Assembly: GCA_965649825.1 (NCBI GenBank) | Contig: OZ287697.1 | Coordinates: 1,550,001 to 1,614,000, forward strand | Origin: Penicillus capitatus | Taxonomy: Eukaryota; Chlorophyta | Direction: 5' to 3' | DNA length: 64,000 nt | Shown: positions 31,101 to 43,515 of the stretch, piece after piece | Numbering within the stretch: position 1 is the first letter of the stretch | Layout of the letters: the number at the start of each line of letters is the position of its first letter | Made by a program: the position numbers and the translations under genes | Notes under the pieces: model-generated | Told to the model about the DNA's origin: nothing | Databases searched by the model: none | Seen by the model: the letters and a program-made list of their open reading frames with translations, nothing else

Positions 31101-34100
31101 TTTTCCAGCTGGATCACAGAATCATAAAACCACACTGCACCTCCGTACTGTGAAGATGCTTCCACCATAGAGACGTTGTGCCCTCGGATCTCACTGTTTA
31201 AGCCTGCGCCAATGAAACCCCCATAATCCGTCCAGTTGTTGCGACCGAAGTGGCAGTTGTGCATGTCAACCGTGGAATTTAAGACCGACAAGCTGCCTGC
31301 CATCTGTCCAGCTCTGTTACCCATCATGCTGCAGTTCTCAAACCTCACAGCGGAATTCGCCACCAGACATGCGCCTCCAGACGATACAACTGAATTGCCT
31401 TCGAATGAGCAGTTGACAAATGCACTGGCCACTTCAACACTGCGCAGAAGTACGCCGCCACCGTTGTCGGCAATGCCGTTGCTGAATCGAGAGTTGGAGA
31501 TCTGAACACTGTAGGCCTTTTCGCTGAAAATGCTTGCTCCACTGCCGTTGCGTGCAGAATTCTCATCAAAGATCAATGCATCTCCGATGAGTTCGGATCC
31601 ACTGAACATGAAAATAGCGCCACCGAATGTGATTGCCCGGTTTCCGATGAAGCTTGAGTTTTGAAGATGCATTGCAGAATCTGTACCAGAGATAGCGCCT
31701 CCGCTATCCAGCGAAGTGTTGTTCTCCACGGAGACATTGCGCATCCTCAAAACGCTTTCTATGTTAATAATGATTGCGCCGCCACTTTTGTCACTCATCC
31801 CATAAGCGATGGAGGAATCGCTGAGATTCACTTGCGCATTATTGCCGACGAGAAAAGCGCCTCCATACACAGCACTCCCGTTTGTGAAAACGCAATGGCT
31901 AAAACTGGCGTTTGAGGAATCAACATAGACTGCTGCAGCACTTTGTCGAGCTGTGTTTCCGAAAAAACGACACCCAGCGACTGTGGCCAAGCTCTCGTAG
32001 GCAATAGACATAGCACCTCCGTATATACCAGAGTTCGTCTCAAAGGACGAGTCAACTACGCTCATTCGGCACTTCGACCGACAGGAGACGCCAGCAGCAC
32101 CCTCGGTACTATCTTCACTTGTATTGTTTGCAACAATTATGTTCTCAACGGCCAGTATCGAGTTATAGACAAGAATTGCGCCTCCATCATTCTGTACTCG
32201 ACAAAAGGAAAAGGTGCTGTTCTCTACGGTCGTGTTGGTTCCCTCGGAGAGAAAGAAGCATCCACCACTGACGCCAGAAGCATTGGTGAAGTGCGAGCTA
32301 GAGATTCTGACTTCACTCTTAAATGACATGAGAAATCCACCCTTGGCACGAGCAGTTCCGTTATCGAATCGACACAGACGGATGAAGAGATTGCCGTCAG
32401 TGTACATGTAAATGCTTCCACCTTCTTGAGCTGCCGTGTTTCCCGAAAAGAGACTTCCGTGTACTTCCACTGAACTCAAATCCATATAGACCACGCCACC
32501 AAAACGAGCGGAGTTTTGAACGAAGGTGCTATCATCGATCTCTGCACTGCTACGATTTGCAGCGTAAAGGAAAGCTCCATTTCCAACTGCCGTATTGCTG
32601 GTCACAAGAGATTGTCTCGCAAAAACACGCGATGCAGCAAGGACAATGCAGGCACCATTCACCCCTGCTGTATTTGACACGAATGTCGCATTGATGAAGG
32701 ACAGAGAGCTATTCTGCAAAGCATAAACAACCCCTCCGTCGTAGTGCGCGGAACTGGATCTGAAGATGAGGTTACGGGACACCAGCTGGCTTCGCTCTTT
32801 TAAATCAATACAGCCTCCGTATTCTGCAAAGCCTTCGACAAATTTTGAGTCGCTGACAATCGCTGACGTCTTCTGCATGCGAATAAACCCTCCTTCAGAT
32901 GCACTTCCATTCTGAAAATGACACGCTTCGATCTGCAACGTAGAGTCTGCGAGGCGAAGACTTCCGCCGACATCCGCAGCCGAGTTGCCACTCATATTTG
33001 AATCGATGAGTGACACTGATGACGAAACGACGAGGCCCACACCACCGTGTTCGCTTGCCTCGTTATCTGTGAAGCTGCATCTCTCGATGGAGACCGTGCT
33101 GCCAGTCTCGGCGAACAGGATACCTCCCTTCTCGGCTCTGCCGTTTCGGAAGTCCGAGTCGATAAGAGAGACGTTGGAGGACTGCAAGGAAACGGACCCT
33201 CCCCAGTATCCTTGATTTCCCTCGAAATGGGAGTTCTGGATCGTAGCTGTCGATCGGATGAGATGGATGCAAGGACCGAAGGGCTCGTCTTCGTCAAACG
33301 CTTCCACTGAGTTACGAGAACAGGTCGAATTCGTCAGGGAGAGCGATCCTTCCACGACATGCATCGCAGCGAGATCGTTGCGAACAGCCCTGATGCCGTT
33401 CGCCACTGTCCTCGATCCAGTCGGAGCATTCAGAACGGACGGCTGACGATCGTGCTCTTCTGTCAGGCGATTCCGCCTGGCCGTGAAGTCTTCGATTCTG
33501 TTGTCCGCCGACAGGATCGCGCCGCAGCCGCTGCTCGAGCACTGATTGTCCGAGAACTCGACGTTTCGCATTTCGAGTGCCAAACACGATGTCGAGTGGA
33601 CCCAGACTCCTGCAGCATCGACGAGTCGGTTCTCCCTGAAGGACACGTGGTGCAGAAGAAGAGTGCGGTCCTCCGGCGACGAGGCACACCCCTCTACTTC
33701 GATCATAGCATTCTTCTTTCCCGATTCGCCGAAGGAGCATCCCTCGAACGCGAGGTTGGCGAGAATCGAACCTTCGGTTCTGCAAGGCAACACACTGTCA
33801 ACGGTTTTCGATGCGAAAGGCAGGACCTACCGGACGAGGAAGACGCCTTCGTTGTCGCGGGGACACGTGAACGTCGCTCTCTTAACTGCCTTCGGGAACA
33901 CGCCTTCCTCGAACTCAGCATGTTCCGCCAATGCACTCAGGGTCAGCGGCCACGGGAGGACAACGCGAGCGGAGGGTCGGATTCTCCTCGTCGAGTTGAA
34001 CAGCAGAGCGTCTCCTTTATCCGTACAGTCGACGAGCGACTGCAAGTCGCTGTCGACTTCATCAAGCACATCGTCGTCCACTGACCACGTTCTCGAGCTC

Positions 34101-34601
34101 TCGTCCAAGTAGCGGCGGATGTCGACGCGTCGCAGAGAACATTTACGCTCTACAGGCAGAACGCACCTCTTAGTTCATAGTCAGCGATAAGAATCGACGA
34201 AATCGAAACCTGGTTCCCCAGTTGAAGATGACGGTTCTTCGATCTGAAGCAAAGTGCGTTTCTCGATGTGAACCTGGACGCACAAGGACACGCTCGCCAT
34301 GCGCGAGTTGCTTCTAGAAAGCACCGGTTTACCCCTGTCGGATTCTGCTCGTCGTCTCCTTCGACATAGGTCGACAGTGAAGGCAGTTGGCTAATTGTCT
34401 GAGCAGTTGTCGGAGTGTCTGAATCGCCTGCTAGAGAAAGAGTACGCGTCTTCGGAGACCAAGTGAACGGCACTCGCTTTTTCTAGAGGAGACACGCAGA
34501 AGAGGTATGTCTCGGCGTCGTCCCGCGTCGTGAATGGTTGACACCGAGACGCCGCATGAAGCGCAGCATATCAAGAGAAGGGCAAAGGAGAGGGGTCGCA
34601 T
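28184..34601 (-). CDS. Pmp-like beta-helix / Cys-rich / polytopic membrane protein (~1975 aa), 5' exons uncertain
   Basis: Well-supported exons, reading leftward: 34147-33831, 33779-30892, 30840-29849, 29799-29410, 29367-29277, 29223-28184. They encode the N-terminal domain (YLDESSRTW, VDSDLQSLVDC, LPWPLT), a beta-helix of ~960 residues with many GGA(I/V) and NSTF/FxxN units, the linker, a Cys-rich module (CHPCPENGDC, GYWHKTPCS), and the membrane domain with SEAVNRSVDC and YWATDTKIEC. A signal peptide starts at 34601 (MRPLSFALLL). Joining it to the N-terminal domain needs uncertain introns (best guess 34544-34483 and 34332-34148). That would give one longer intron in a different phase from its paralogues, so a 5' frameshift is also possible. 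The intron at 30891-30841 would start GC rather than GT. Confidence 0.8.
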
Positions 34602-35484
34602 CGAAAGTCGACAACACAAGGGGATCTTCTCGCGACACGCTCAGTCTGAAGTCTTTCAAAGTAAAACCAAGGCTCTCTAGGTGCTTCAACTGCAGTTCTG
34701 AGCGAATGAGAAGAGCATCGTATAAGTACTGCTGGCGGATAGGATCGATGCCTACAATAGTCGCCCGCGTCGGATCTAGTTATTTATCAAAATCGCCTTG
34801 AACACTCGACGTCTCATCGGGCTCTGCGAGCATGAGTGCAATGCGCAAACTCTTTGCTGTCGTCGCACGGTCTGTTGGCAACGAGCCTCCCGAATCGTTG
34901 GTCGGTTTTGGCACTCGGACGTCGAAAACAGTGAGATGCGACGACGGTTTAGAACGTCAGTCCTTGCTTGGCTGTTCGCGCAAATCCTAAAACCGTCTTC
35001 TGTCCGGCACTTCTATGATACTTCTGAATCGCACTAACGGTTAGATGGTGACGTTCATCGACACGTCTGTCCTGCGGAGAGCAACTAAGAGCATGGAGCA
35101 TGGAGGCACTCCGGCGCCACGAACTACCAGCCTCTGGGATTTACGACCACACTTTCAGCACACTGTCCTCAGAGCCCTCAAGCACCGCGAGCCACTGTTA
35201 ACGCACACAACGAAGAGTCAGTCTCTCTCCATGGTCTTCGTTTTTGAAGTAGATATTTTGAGCTTAGTTGCCACTTAGAGAGAGACATGAAAAGAACATG
35301 GTTCTGTTTTCTGCTCAAGCAAAGCATTATCCCTTCTTATCCACTACTGAGCATCTGAGCATCTTCCTGAGTGCTCGAACAACTGCGAGGGCGGATTCTT
35401 CTTTACTCCTCATGCCAGGGTTTGTTTGCATGATGTGACTGATCCTTCGACAGCAAGCTCGTAGCACCCGTACACTGCATGCGT
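34602..35484. other. Intergenic; upstream region of the minus-strand gene
   Basis: No supported gene. It holds whatever promoter drives the gene starting at 34601; no convincing core element seen. Confidence 0.35.
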
Positions 35485-36400
35485 CCAAACTGTACGACGG
35501 TGGCGTTTTGGATCTCAAGGAGTCGGAATTCATGGGCGTCTCTCCAAATTCCGAAACAAAGGATCGCTCGCACAGAGCCTGCATTCATCTTACTCATTCT
35601 GAAGCTGTGATCGACGGGTGACTGTCCCAAGACCATCCAGTGAAAGACGAGGGCACGATCATTGCCCAGGGAGGCTCAGATGTGATCCTGCGGCATTCGG
35701 CCCTGAATAGGAACAAGGCAAAGATAGACGGGGCCATCACTTTGCGGGACATGACAGCCTTCATGCAGAATATGACGGCGACTTCGTGGCCATCTCAAGA
35801 GAGCGGCGGAGGCATCTATGCAACAAACTCGAGCATCCGGGCGGATCGAATCACACTGAAGGCGGACAGTCGGCAATGCTGGGGGTGGCATTTGCGCCGA
35901 GGGCCAGACCAGGCTCGATGTGCGCGATGCCACATTCAAACGGAACAAAGCGCGAATCGGAGGGGCGATCTGTGCAAAGGAGAAAGCGGCAAAACGTCTC
36001 GTCCGTGTGCTTTTCACACATAACTCGGCAGAAGAAAACGGCGGGCGTCGCTTACTTGAAGCGAACGTGACCTTCACCGAATGCACCTCCACAAACGGGA
36101 GGGCAGTGGATGGGGGTCCCTTCCCATCCGAGACAGCGAGACCATCGACTTCGAACGCTCGACACCGGAAGACGGCCAGGCCAGAGCAGACGGCGGATGC
36201 CTCCAGGCAAACCAAGGCCACTTCAAGCTTGAGAATGTCACGCTGCCAGAATGCGTTTCCAATGTTGACGATGGTGCCATGCGGCTCATGAACGCCGCTG
36301 CTGACATCGCCCATTTCACCACGATGTTCAACCGAGCAAAAGATGATGGTGGATTTCTGTTTGCCGAATTCTCCACGATTAATGGGAAGGGACTTAACGC
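35485..36400 (+). pseudogene. Truncated, decayed copy of part of the beta-helix gene at 52639-58497
   Basis: From about 35485 the sequence aligns base by base with the region ~53770-54650 of the intact gene. Shared stretches include the ESEFMGVSPNSETK-like segment, SACIHLT-like residues, DEGTIIA, NKAKIDGAITLRD, KRNKARIGGAIC and ADGGCLQANQGHF. It carries an in-frame stop near 35620 and several frameshifts, and has no N-terminal, linker or membrane part. It ends abruptly near 36400. It is a dead fragment, though it could supply sequence to the intact gene by gene conversion. Confidence 0.9.
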
Positions 36401-37446
36401 CCATGTAATCGAATGGTGGCGTTTGCCTGAGTCTAAGGAATGGATGGATCTCATGTCCTTCAAAAGCATGGTCCGGATCGATCGCACGTTCTGGACACGA
36501 GCTACATCCAAGATGACACTTTCTCAAAGAGATCACCGTCCGTCTCTGTGCGGCATTGCATGTAACTGTCTTCAACACGCCAACTTCACATCTGTCAAGC
36601 CAAATAATAAGCAGTGCGGTGCCAGGAACGCCTGACACTCTGCTCATAGTACGAGCAGGCTGAAGATAGGCACCCATCGACGAGTAGTGTTGCCTATACA
36701 GTCAAGAGCGGCAGAAACGCCCCTAATCATGCTACAGACATGTCTGTGGATGTATCTCTGCCAGATGCGCTGGGTCTCGGTCGACTTCATCTTCAACCAA
36801 CATAACGGCTTCAGTTTGGATGAACCCTGAACCGTGAGAGTTTCACGTGTTCTCACAAGTGTGATGAATTACCGTCGATCGCGTTTCCGTCGAGAATCCG
36901 GTTCCGTTCTTCTCGCGAACACAGTGGACGTGTAAGCTGCGAGTCGAAAACGAGTAAACGGTCTGCTTCGGTGCTGGCACTCCAGATGCACAGCCTCAAG
37001 CCATACCCGCCAACGTCGTGTCAGCGCGACACCGCGAAGCACAGCTCTGTAACAGCGAAGCCGGCGACGGCTTCAACGCTGTCACCAGGGTTACAGCCGG
37101 TAGACGCTGGTGTCCTTGATGAGCAAAGCTTGTGGCCTGTGGGGGTCGGTTCATGCCAACACGTGGGGCTTTGCTTGATCTGAAAAGACATCCACAGTGG
37201 ACTACGCGACGAACAAACGCTCGAAGAAGGGAGCTGCGTTTGTCCGTGTTCCTGTCGGGAGAGAGACGCGTGCATGGAGCATGAACTCGGACGCGTGGTC
37301 GCCGGACCAGTTGCGTCGTAGCTGCGTTAGGAATGTTTCTCGTCACAGCTTCCAGCGATTTCCATGCAGCTGGGCTCTTCCCGACTACAAAAGCCGCATA
37401 GTTTGCAAACGTCTGTTGAAGTTTTCGTTCAGTAGTCCGACGAAAA
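36401..37446. other. Intergenic; upstream of the gene at 37447
   Basis: No supported gene; a long minus-strand open frame ending at 36996 is antisense to the next gene's first exon. A CTACAAAAG motif at 37385-37393, about 60 bases before the start codon at 37447, could serve as a TATA-like element. Confidence 0.3.
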
Positions 37447-40400
37447 ATGCGACGCCGTTCACTTGGTCTGTTGTTGACGTGTGTGATGCTTGGCTCAAAC
37501 GCGAGCGCATGCTCGTGTCCGACGCACCATCTCCGTCGAGCTGTGGCTGCGGCAACGGCGGAAGATGCCTCGGCCGAGTGTTTCTTCTGTGAATCCTCGG
37601 CCTCGAATCCGTCCACGGTCTCCGAAATGACGCCATCTGCGCCGCCTCGTGCGACGAAGACTGCCTCATTCCCGACGAAGCGCGAGGACGAAGCGGCGCA
37701 TTCGTCTCTCGCGTCGCAGACGAGCATGGCTGCTGAGGAGGAACGTCTCTCTGTTGCTGTGCGAGGTCGGAGCGAGAACCGTTCCCTGCGACAAAATGAT
37801 GGCCTCGACGACGAAGCTCCCGACAGTGAGATCCTTGCTCTCTTCGAGAACACGTTCTTGACGCCAAATCTCTTTGTCTCAGGCCTTCCTTGTTCGCTGA
37901 CTAAACGGACCCTTAGAAAACACCTGAACGAAACGACGAGAACGTGGCGCATCAGCCGTTCACTTCTTGATGAGGTCGAGGATGACATCCAAGTCATTGT
38001 CAACTGTACGAGGCCAGGCGACGTCTTAACCTTCACCGCGAGGAGAATCCGACCGTCTTCGCGCGTCGTCATTCCGTGGCCACTGACGTTAACAGCCCCA
38101 GTGGGCAGTTCCGAAGTCGAGGAAGGCGTGTTTCCTCGTTCTGGCACAAAGGCGCCGTTCACTTGCCCAAACAGAAGAGAGGGCGTCTTCTCAGTGAAGT
38201 GCGTTTTAAGTTACCGCATCTGCTTTTGTCTGAGTCGATCTGGCGTTCAGGTCAGCGGGTGTCCTTTTTGCCAATCTGTTGTTCGAGGGCTGCTTGCTCG
38301 AGTCTGGGAGTTCGAGGTCAATTGTGGAAGTCGAAAGTTGTTCTTCCAGTCGCATCAGAGGCACAACTCAGTTTCACCATGTCAGCTTCAGAAAGAACAC
38401 GCTGATCAAAGGAACGGGACTCGTAATGCAGTCTCCATCTTGCTCTGAGCTGGAGTTGAGCGATTTCGTCTTCGAGAACAACACCTGCGACGGCCTCTGC
38501 GGTGTGATCATGTCCAGACGAAATCAATTAACAGACGTCGTCATTCGGCACAACACACAGATTGACTCCGAGAACGCCAACACAATAGTGTTCTTTGCGC
38601 CTCCTGGATCAAAGTCGTCAGTGGACCGCATGATCAGTTCAGAGAACAGATGTTCAAGCATCGCAGTTCAGAATGGATCTCTCAACATGACACGTTCTAC
38701 ATTCGCCCAGAATTCGATCGCACTTTACCAGGATGGTGTGGGCGTTACATCCCTCATCTTGACCTCGGCGTCAGTGTCGATCAAGGAATGCCAATTTCAA
38801 CAGAACACGGCTCCCATGGGAGGTGCCTTTGCCATATCAGGATCGAATGTCACCTTTACTGACAGCATTTTTAACGCAAATGTCGCTATAAAGGGAGGAG
38901 GAGTCATGGTGTTTGGAAATAGCAGCACAGTCCGGATTCAGTCCTGCAACTTCTCCATGAATGAAGCTCTCGAGTTTGGTGGCGTGCTAGTGGCGATAGA
39001 GTCTCGGTTGATTGTCGCGGACTCCTTTCTGGAGAAGAACTCTGCAAACAAAACTGGTGGCTGTATTTTTCTGGGTAGCTCGAGTAAGCTTACAATGTCA
39101 TCCACTGTGATGATGAACAATGAAGCTGCTGATGGCGGTGCTCTTGCGCTCGCGGGAAACGCATTGGGAAATGTGATGAATTCGTCCTTCCATGAATACT
39201 GCAGACCAATTAGGCGGCGCTGTGTACTTACAAGAATCTGTCCTCTCAGTTCAGAAGTGCAACCTCACTAAAGGATCTGCGAAATTTGGCGGTGGAATCT
39301 ACTCATACTTATCAAATGTCTTTGTCGAGGATACCTCTGCATCTGAACTGTCTGCAGTTGAGTCGTCTGGTGGATTTGTCAGTGGGCTTACTTCAGCGAT
39401 TCGCATAAGTAATTGCTCATTCTCGGACAATGTGGCTCATGTTGGTGGTGTGATTGATTGCCGCGAATGTAGTTTCTCGGACACTAGATCAAAGTACTCC
39501 CGCAATTCGGCAGACGTTGGTGGAGTTATTAGCCTTTCGGCCAACTCATCAGGCGGCATCACCGATTGCCAGTTCGAGAACAGTACATCCAAGATCGGCA
39601 GTGCCCTTTACGTCCTTGACTCTGTGCTCTCTGTCCAGAAGTGCAGCTTCATTGATGGATCTGCAGAACTCGGAGGGGCAATCTTCTCACACTCTTCGAA
39701 TGTCTCTGTCGAGGACACCTCTGCATCTGACCAGTATGCAGCTGATGGCGGTGGATTCTTCACTGGTCAAACTTCTGAGATACACATAAAGAACTGCTCG
39801 TTCTCGGACACCAAGGCTGGTGTGAGAGGAGGCGTGCTTTACCTCGAAGACGATTGCAGTTTCTCAGACGCGAGATCGCGTTACTCCAACAACTCGGCAG
39901 ATTTGGGTGGAGCCATTTATCTCTCTAAAAACTCCTCAGGGACCATCGCCGATTGCCACTTTGACAACAGCACTGCAGACCAATTCGGTGGCGCTGTGTA
40001 CTTAAATGAATCTGTCCTCTCAGTTCAGAAGTGCAACCTCACTAAAGGATCTGCGAAATTTGGCGGTGGAATCTACTCATACTATTCAAATGTCTTTGTC
40101 GAGGATACCTCTGCATCTGAACTGTCTGCAGTTGAGTGGTCTGGTGGATTTGTCAGTGGGCTTACTTCAGAGATTCGCATAAGTAATTGCTCATTCTCGG
40201 ACAATGTGGCTCATTTTGGTGGTGTGATTGATTGCGGTCGCGAATGTAGTTTCTCGGACACTAGATCAAAGTACTTCCGCAATTCGGCAGACGTTGGTGG
40301 AGTTATTAGCCTTTCGGACAACTCATCAGGCGACATGACCGATTGCCAGTTCGAGAACAACACTGCAGACCAATTCGGTGGCGCTATATACGTCCATGAA

Positions 40401-43400
40401 TCCGTCCTCTATGTTCAGAAGTGTCACTTCACCGATGGATCTGCAGAGTTTGGCGGAGCAATCAGTGCAATCTCGTCTGACGTCTCTATCCGGAAGACTG
40501 ACGCTTTTAACATGTCTGCCAGTGAGCAAGGCGGTGCTGTCTTCTTCTCCAAATCTGTCTTCAAGATAAGCAACACCCAGATCTTACAATGCAGAGCACG
40601 GACTGATGGTGGTGCCCTTATGGGCAAAGAATCATCGAGGCTGCTCTGCAGTGGCTGCACTCTAATCGGCAACAAAGCAAGCCACGGCGGCGCCATATCC
40701 TTCAAGTATAGCGACACTCGATTCATTCTCCTGCAGCTGGAAAACAGTAATGTCCTCAACAACTCAGCTGAGTATGGAGGTAATTTTTGGTAAGCCAACA
40801 GAAAGAGATTCACACTGTTGTTCTTTACTTAGGAGGGATCCAAATCTCTGCCGAAATGGAGTCCATTTTCCAGAAGTGTCGGACAGAAGAAGCTATATGT
40901 GGAGTTGCTGCTGCGGCTAACACTTCGATGGTGGACAACAGAGCACAGTTGGCAGGCGGTGCTATCTTCATCGACACAATTGCTGGTCTCCGATTGAACT
41001 GCCCAGACGAATCAAAAGATCACGGACTGCAATTCTACGCAAAGAAACAGTGGAAGTTCATGAAGCGCCTGACATCTATCGACGACATCTGCCCATCTTG
41101 GAAAAACAACACAGCTGAGAGATACGGACCGGATGTGGCGTCCTCCGTATCAGATATCCACAAGGAGATCACCGATGAAGAGACAGGTGTGTTAAGACTG
41201 GTGAATGGGAATGATTACACCATACACAGCCACAGAAGCGGAAAACCAATTCCCGTGATTAGCTTAACATCAGTGGATGAGCTTGGACAAGGCCCGGCTG
41301 TTGGGGAGAATAATAAAGACATCGAGGCCGTGATGTCCTCAGCTGATGGATTCTTCGTTGGCAGTGTTCGCAAGCCTCTGGGCGTCGAAGGCGGGAATCT
41401 CACTGCCAATGGCTTCGTGCAGCCTGGCATGTACACAGTTCAGATTGAGTTTGAAGGAGCAGACCTGAAGAGCTTCAAGATCAGTGTGGAGGTGAAGCCA
41501 TGTGACATTGGCGAAGTTACTTCCAGAAATGGAACGTTGTGCGTCTCTTGCAACGCTGTCTCTTTTAATTTTTCTCCGGAAGAGGATCTGGAATGCCATC
41601 CGTGTCCAGAAAACGGAGACTGCAGCAGTCAAGTCATCTTGCCAAACAAAGGGTACTGGCATCGAACTCCTTGCTCAGAGCGCATTCAGAGATGTCTCGC
41701 AATAGAAGTTTGTGACAGTGACAGTCGAGAAAACGCGTTAGCAGAACTCACACAAGATGTACAGACATGTCAATTTGACGATCAGTACCTACAGGACTAC
41801 ATAGAGGCGCAGTGCAGAGAGGTGCACTTCAAGTTTGTCTAAAGATTTCATCAAACGTTGTCTGGTTTCAGGGGCATGAAGGGCCACTCTGTGGATCCTG
41901 CAAGGAGTCTTACGGCAAGTCCCACTCTCATCTCTGCGAAGAATGCCGATCAGATGCTGCTGATGTCGTCTTAGTCGTTCTGTCATTTCTTGTCCTATTG
42001 GTTTTGTCCAGCATCACCATTAGAAGTAACCTCATCTCTGTCTCTTCATCGCAGCAGGGACAGCAAAGACAAACTACTCCTCAGTTTTCGGCTGCCTCCA
42101 CCAGCACCTACACAGTTCCAGCCGAGAGGAGAATAGAATTGGCAGTCATGCAAGAGATCAGGGAAGAAGACTCGACTTCTGATCGCAATCAAGAAGCTGG
42201 TACTGGTCAGCCTTCTAAAGATGCAGAGCTCTCTAAATGGAAGGCAATTGAGCTCTTAAAGGTTACTCTTTCCTCTGTCACATGTTGTGTCCATTCATTA
42301 TGACTGTTCTGCAGATTACAGTGAACTTTCTGCAGGTCACAGCCATAGCTGTGGCAATCGATGCTCAGTGGACATTCGCATTAATTGCACTTTTCCAAAC
42401 TGCAGGTAAGTAAACAACGACTCTGCTCGAAAGTTTCTGAACATGTCGTATGTGCTGCAGAGTTCGTCAGTGCCATCACATCGGAAGCCGTCAATCGATC
42501 TGTCGACTGCCTCATCCCAGCAGGAACGCATCTGCAGCGATCAGTCGCCAGTACACTGGTAGATGCATCGCAGCCGATTGCATGCATCTTCGTTTTCATC
42601 GTTTTCTGGCTGGTGATCAAGATCAAACGCAAAGGGTCATGGACGCATCTCCTGAGGAAGTGTATCCTCAGCGCACTCGTCGTCTTCTACGTCAGTTACA
42701 TTTCCATCACCAAGACGCTCATCGACATCCTCAACTGCGTCGAAGTCCATGACTCGATCACAGTTGGGATTGATGGGACAACAGACTACTGGGCAGTGGA
42801 CACCAGTGTTGAATGCTACGAGGGATCGCATGCCGCGCTGGCTTATCTGCTGGCGTGGCCATTCCTCGTCATCTTCACCTTCGGATTTCCACTCTCTGTC
42901 GCATTCCTCGTCGCAAAGAAGGTTAAAGAAGACTACAAGGATGGATGGATCTACGAAGTCAGCGGCTTCGTCTACCGATCCTACAGCCAAAGATACATCT
43001 TCTGGGAATCGGTGATCATGATCAGGAAAGCGCTTCTCGCCGTCGTGGTCGTCTTCTCCTACGAACTGGGATTCGTCATCCAAGCTGTTCTGGCCTCCTT
43101 CGTCCTGATCATGGCCCTCTACCTTCAGACTAAATGTCGTCCTTACCGAGTCGAGTTTGATTCACTCAATGACGTGGAGAGTCTTTCCATTATGATTTCT
43201 TCTCTCACGTTTACGTTCAGCACTTTTTTTGGAGTCGAACACGTCTCAGATGAGGTTCGTGTGCTCATCAGTGTTCTTCTGGTCTTCACAAACATTCTTT
43301 TCTTTCTTTACCTCCTCACTCATTCTGCTAAGTTTGCAGCCGAGTACCTCAAGACTGTACTGACTAGAGAAGGAATCCGCGTCTCGGCAACAGACGACAC

Positions 43401-43515
43401 ATTTCGGATTCTCGCAACCTATTTGATTGATTACCTGTTTATGAATGTTAAGAACGTTCTGATGAGATGGGGCAAATCTGCCAGGTCTCGTCGCTATCGT
43501 CGTTCTGAGCTTTGA
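37447..43515 (+). CDS. Pmp-like beta-helix / Cys-rich / polytopic membrane protein (~1916 aa), one frameshift
   Basis: Exons: 37447-37825, 37883-38198, 38251-40779, 40833-41821, 41872-42261, 42315-42405, 42461-43515. The signal peptide begins MRRRSLGLLL. The N-terminal domain has HLNETTRTW, DDIQVIVNC and IPWPLT. The beta-helix spans ~232-1075 and contains a ~380-bp segment present twice. Linker, CHPCPENGDC...GYWHRTPCS module and about nine membrane segments follow, ending at TGA 43515. Near 39192 the frame changes (...SSFHE then NTADQLGG), consistent with loss of two bases; the exon lengths sum to one base over a whole codon count, as this predicts. Either a young pseudogene or a sequence error in a repetitive region. 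Otherwise all domains and splice sites look sound. Confidence 0.82.
39201..39581 (+). repeat. Internal tandem duplication in the beta-helix, copy 1
   Basis: 381 bp nearly identical to 39975-40358, starting GCAGACCAATT. Copy 2 has a 3-base insertion and a handful of substitutions. Period about 774-777 bp. The frameshift near 39192 is at the left edge of this copy. Confidence 0.92.
39975..40358 (+). repeat. Internal tandem duplication in the beta-helix, copy 2
   Basis: Counterpart of 39201-39581. A third, partial start of the same unit (ACTGCAGACCAATTCGGTGGCG) occurs at about 40363. Confidence 0.92.

Noticed and set aside
36996-38162. A 388-codon minus-strand open frame
   Set aside because: It is antisense to the first exons of the gene at 37447, has no domain or signal peptide, and reflects codon bias of the sense strand.
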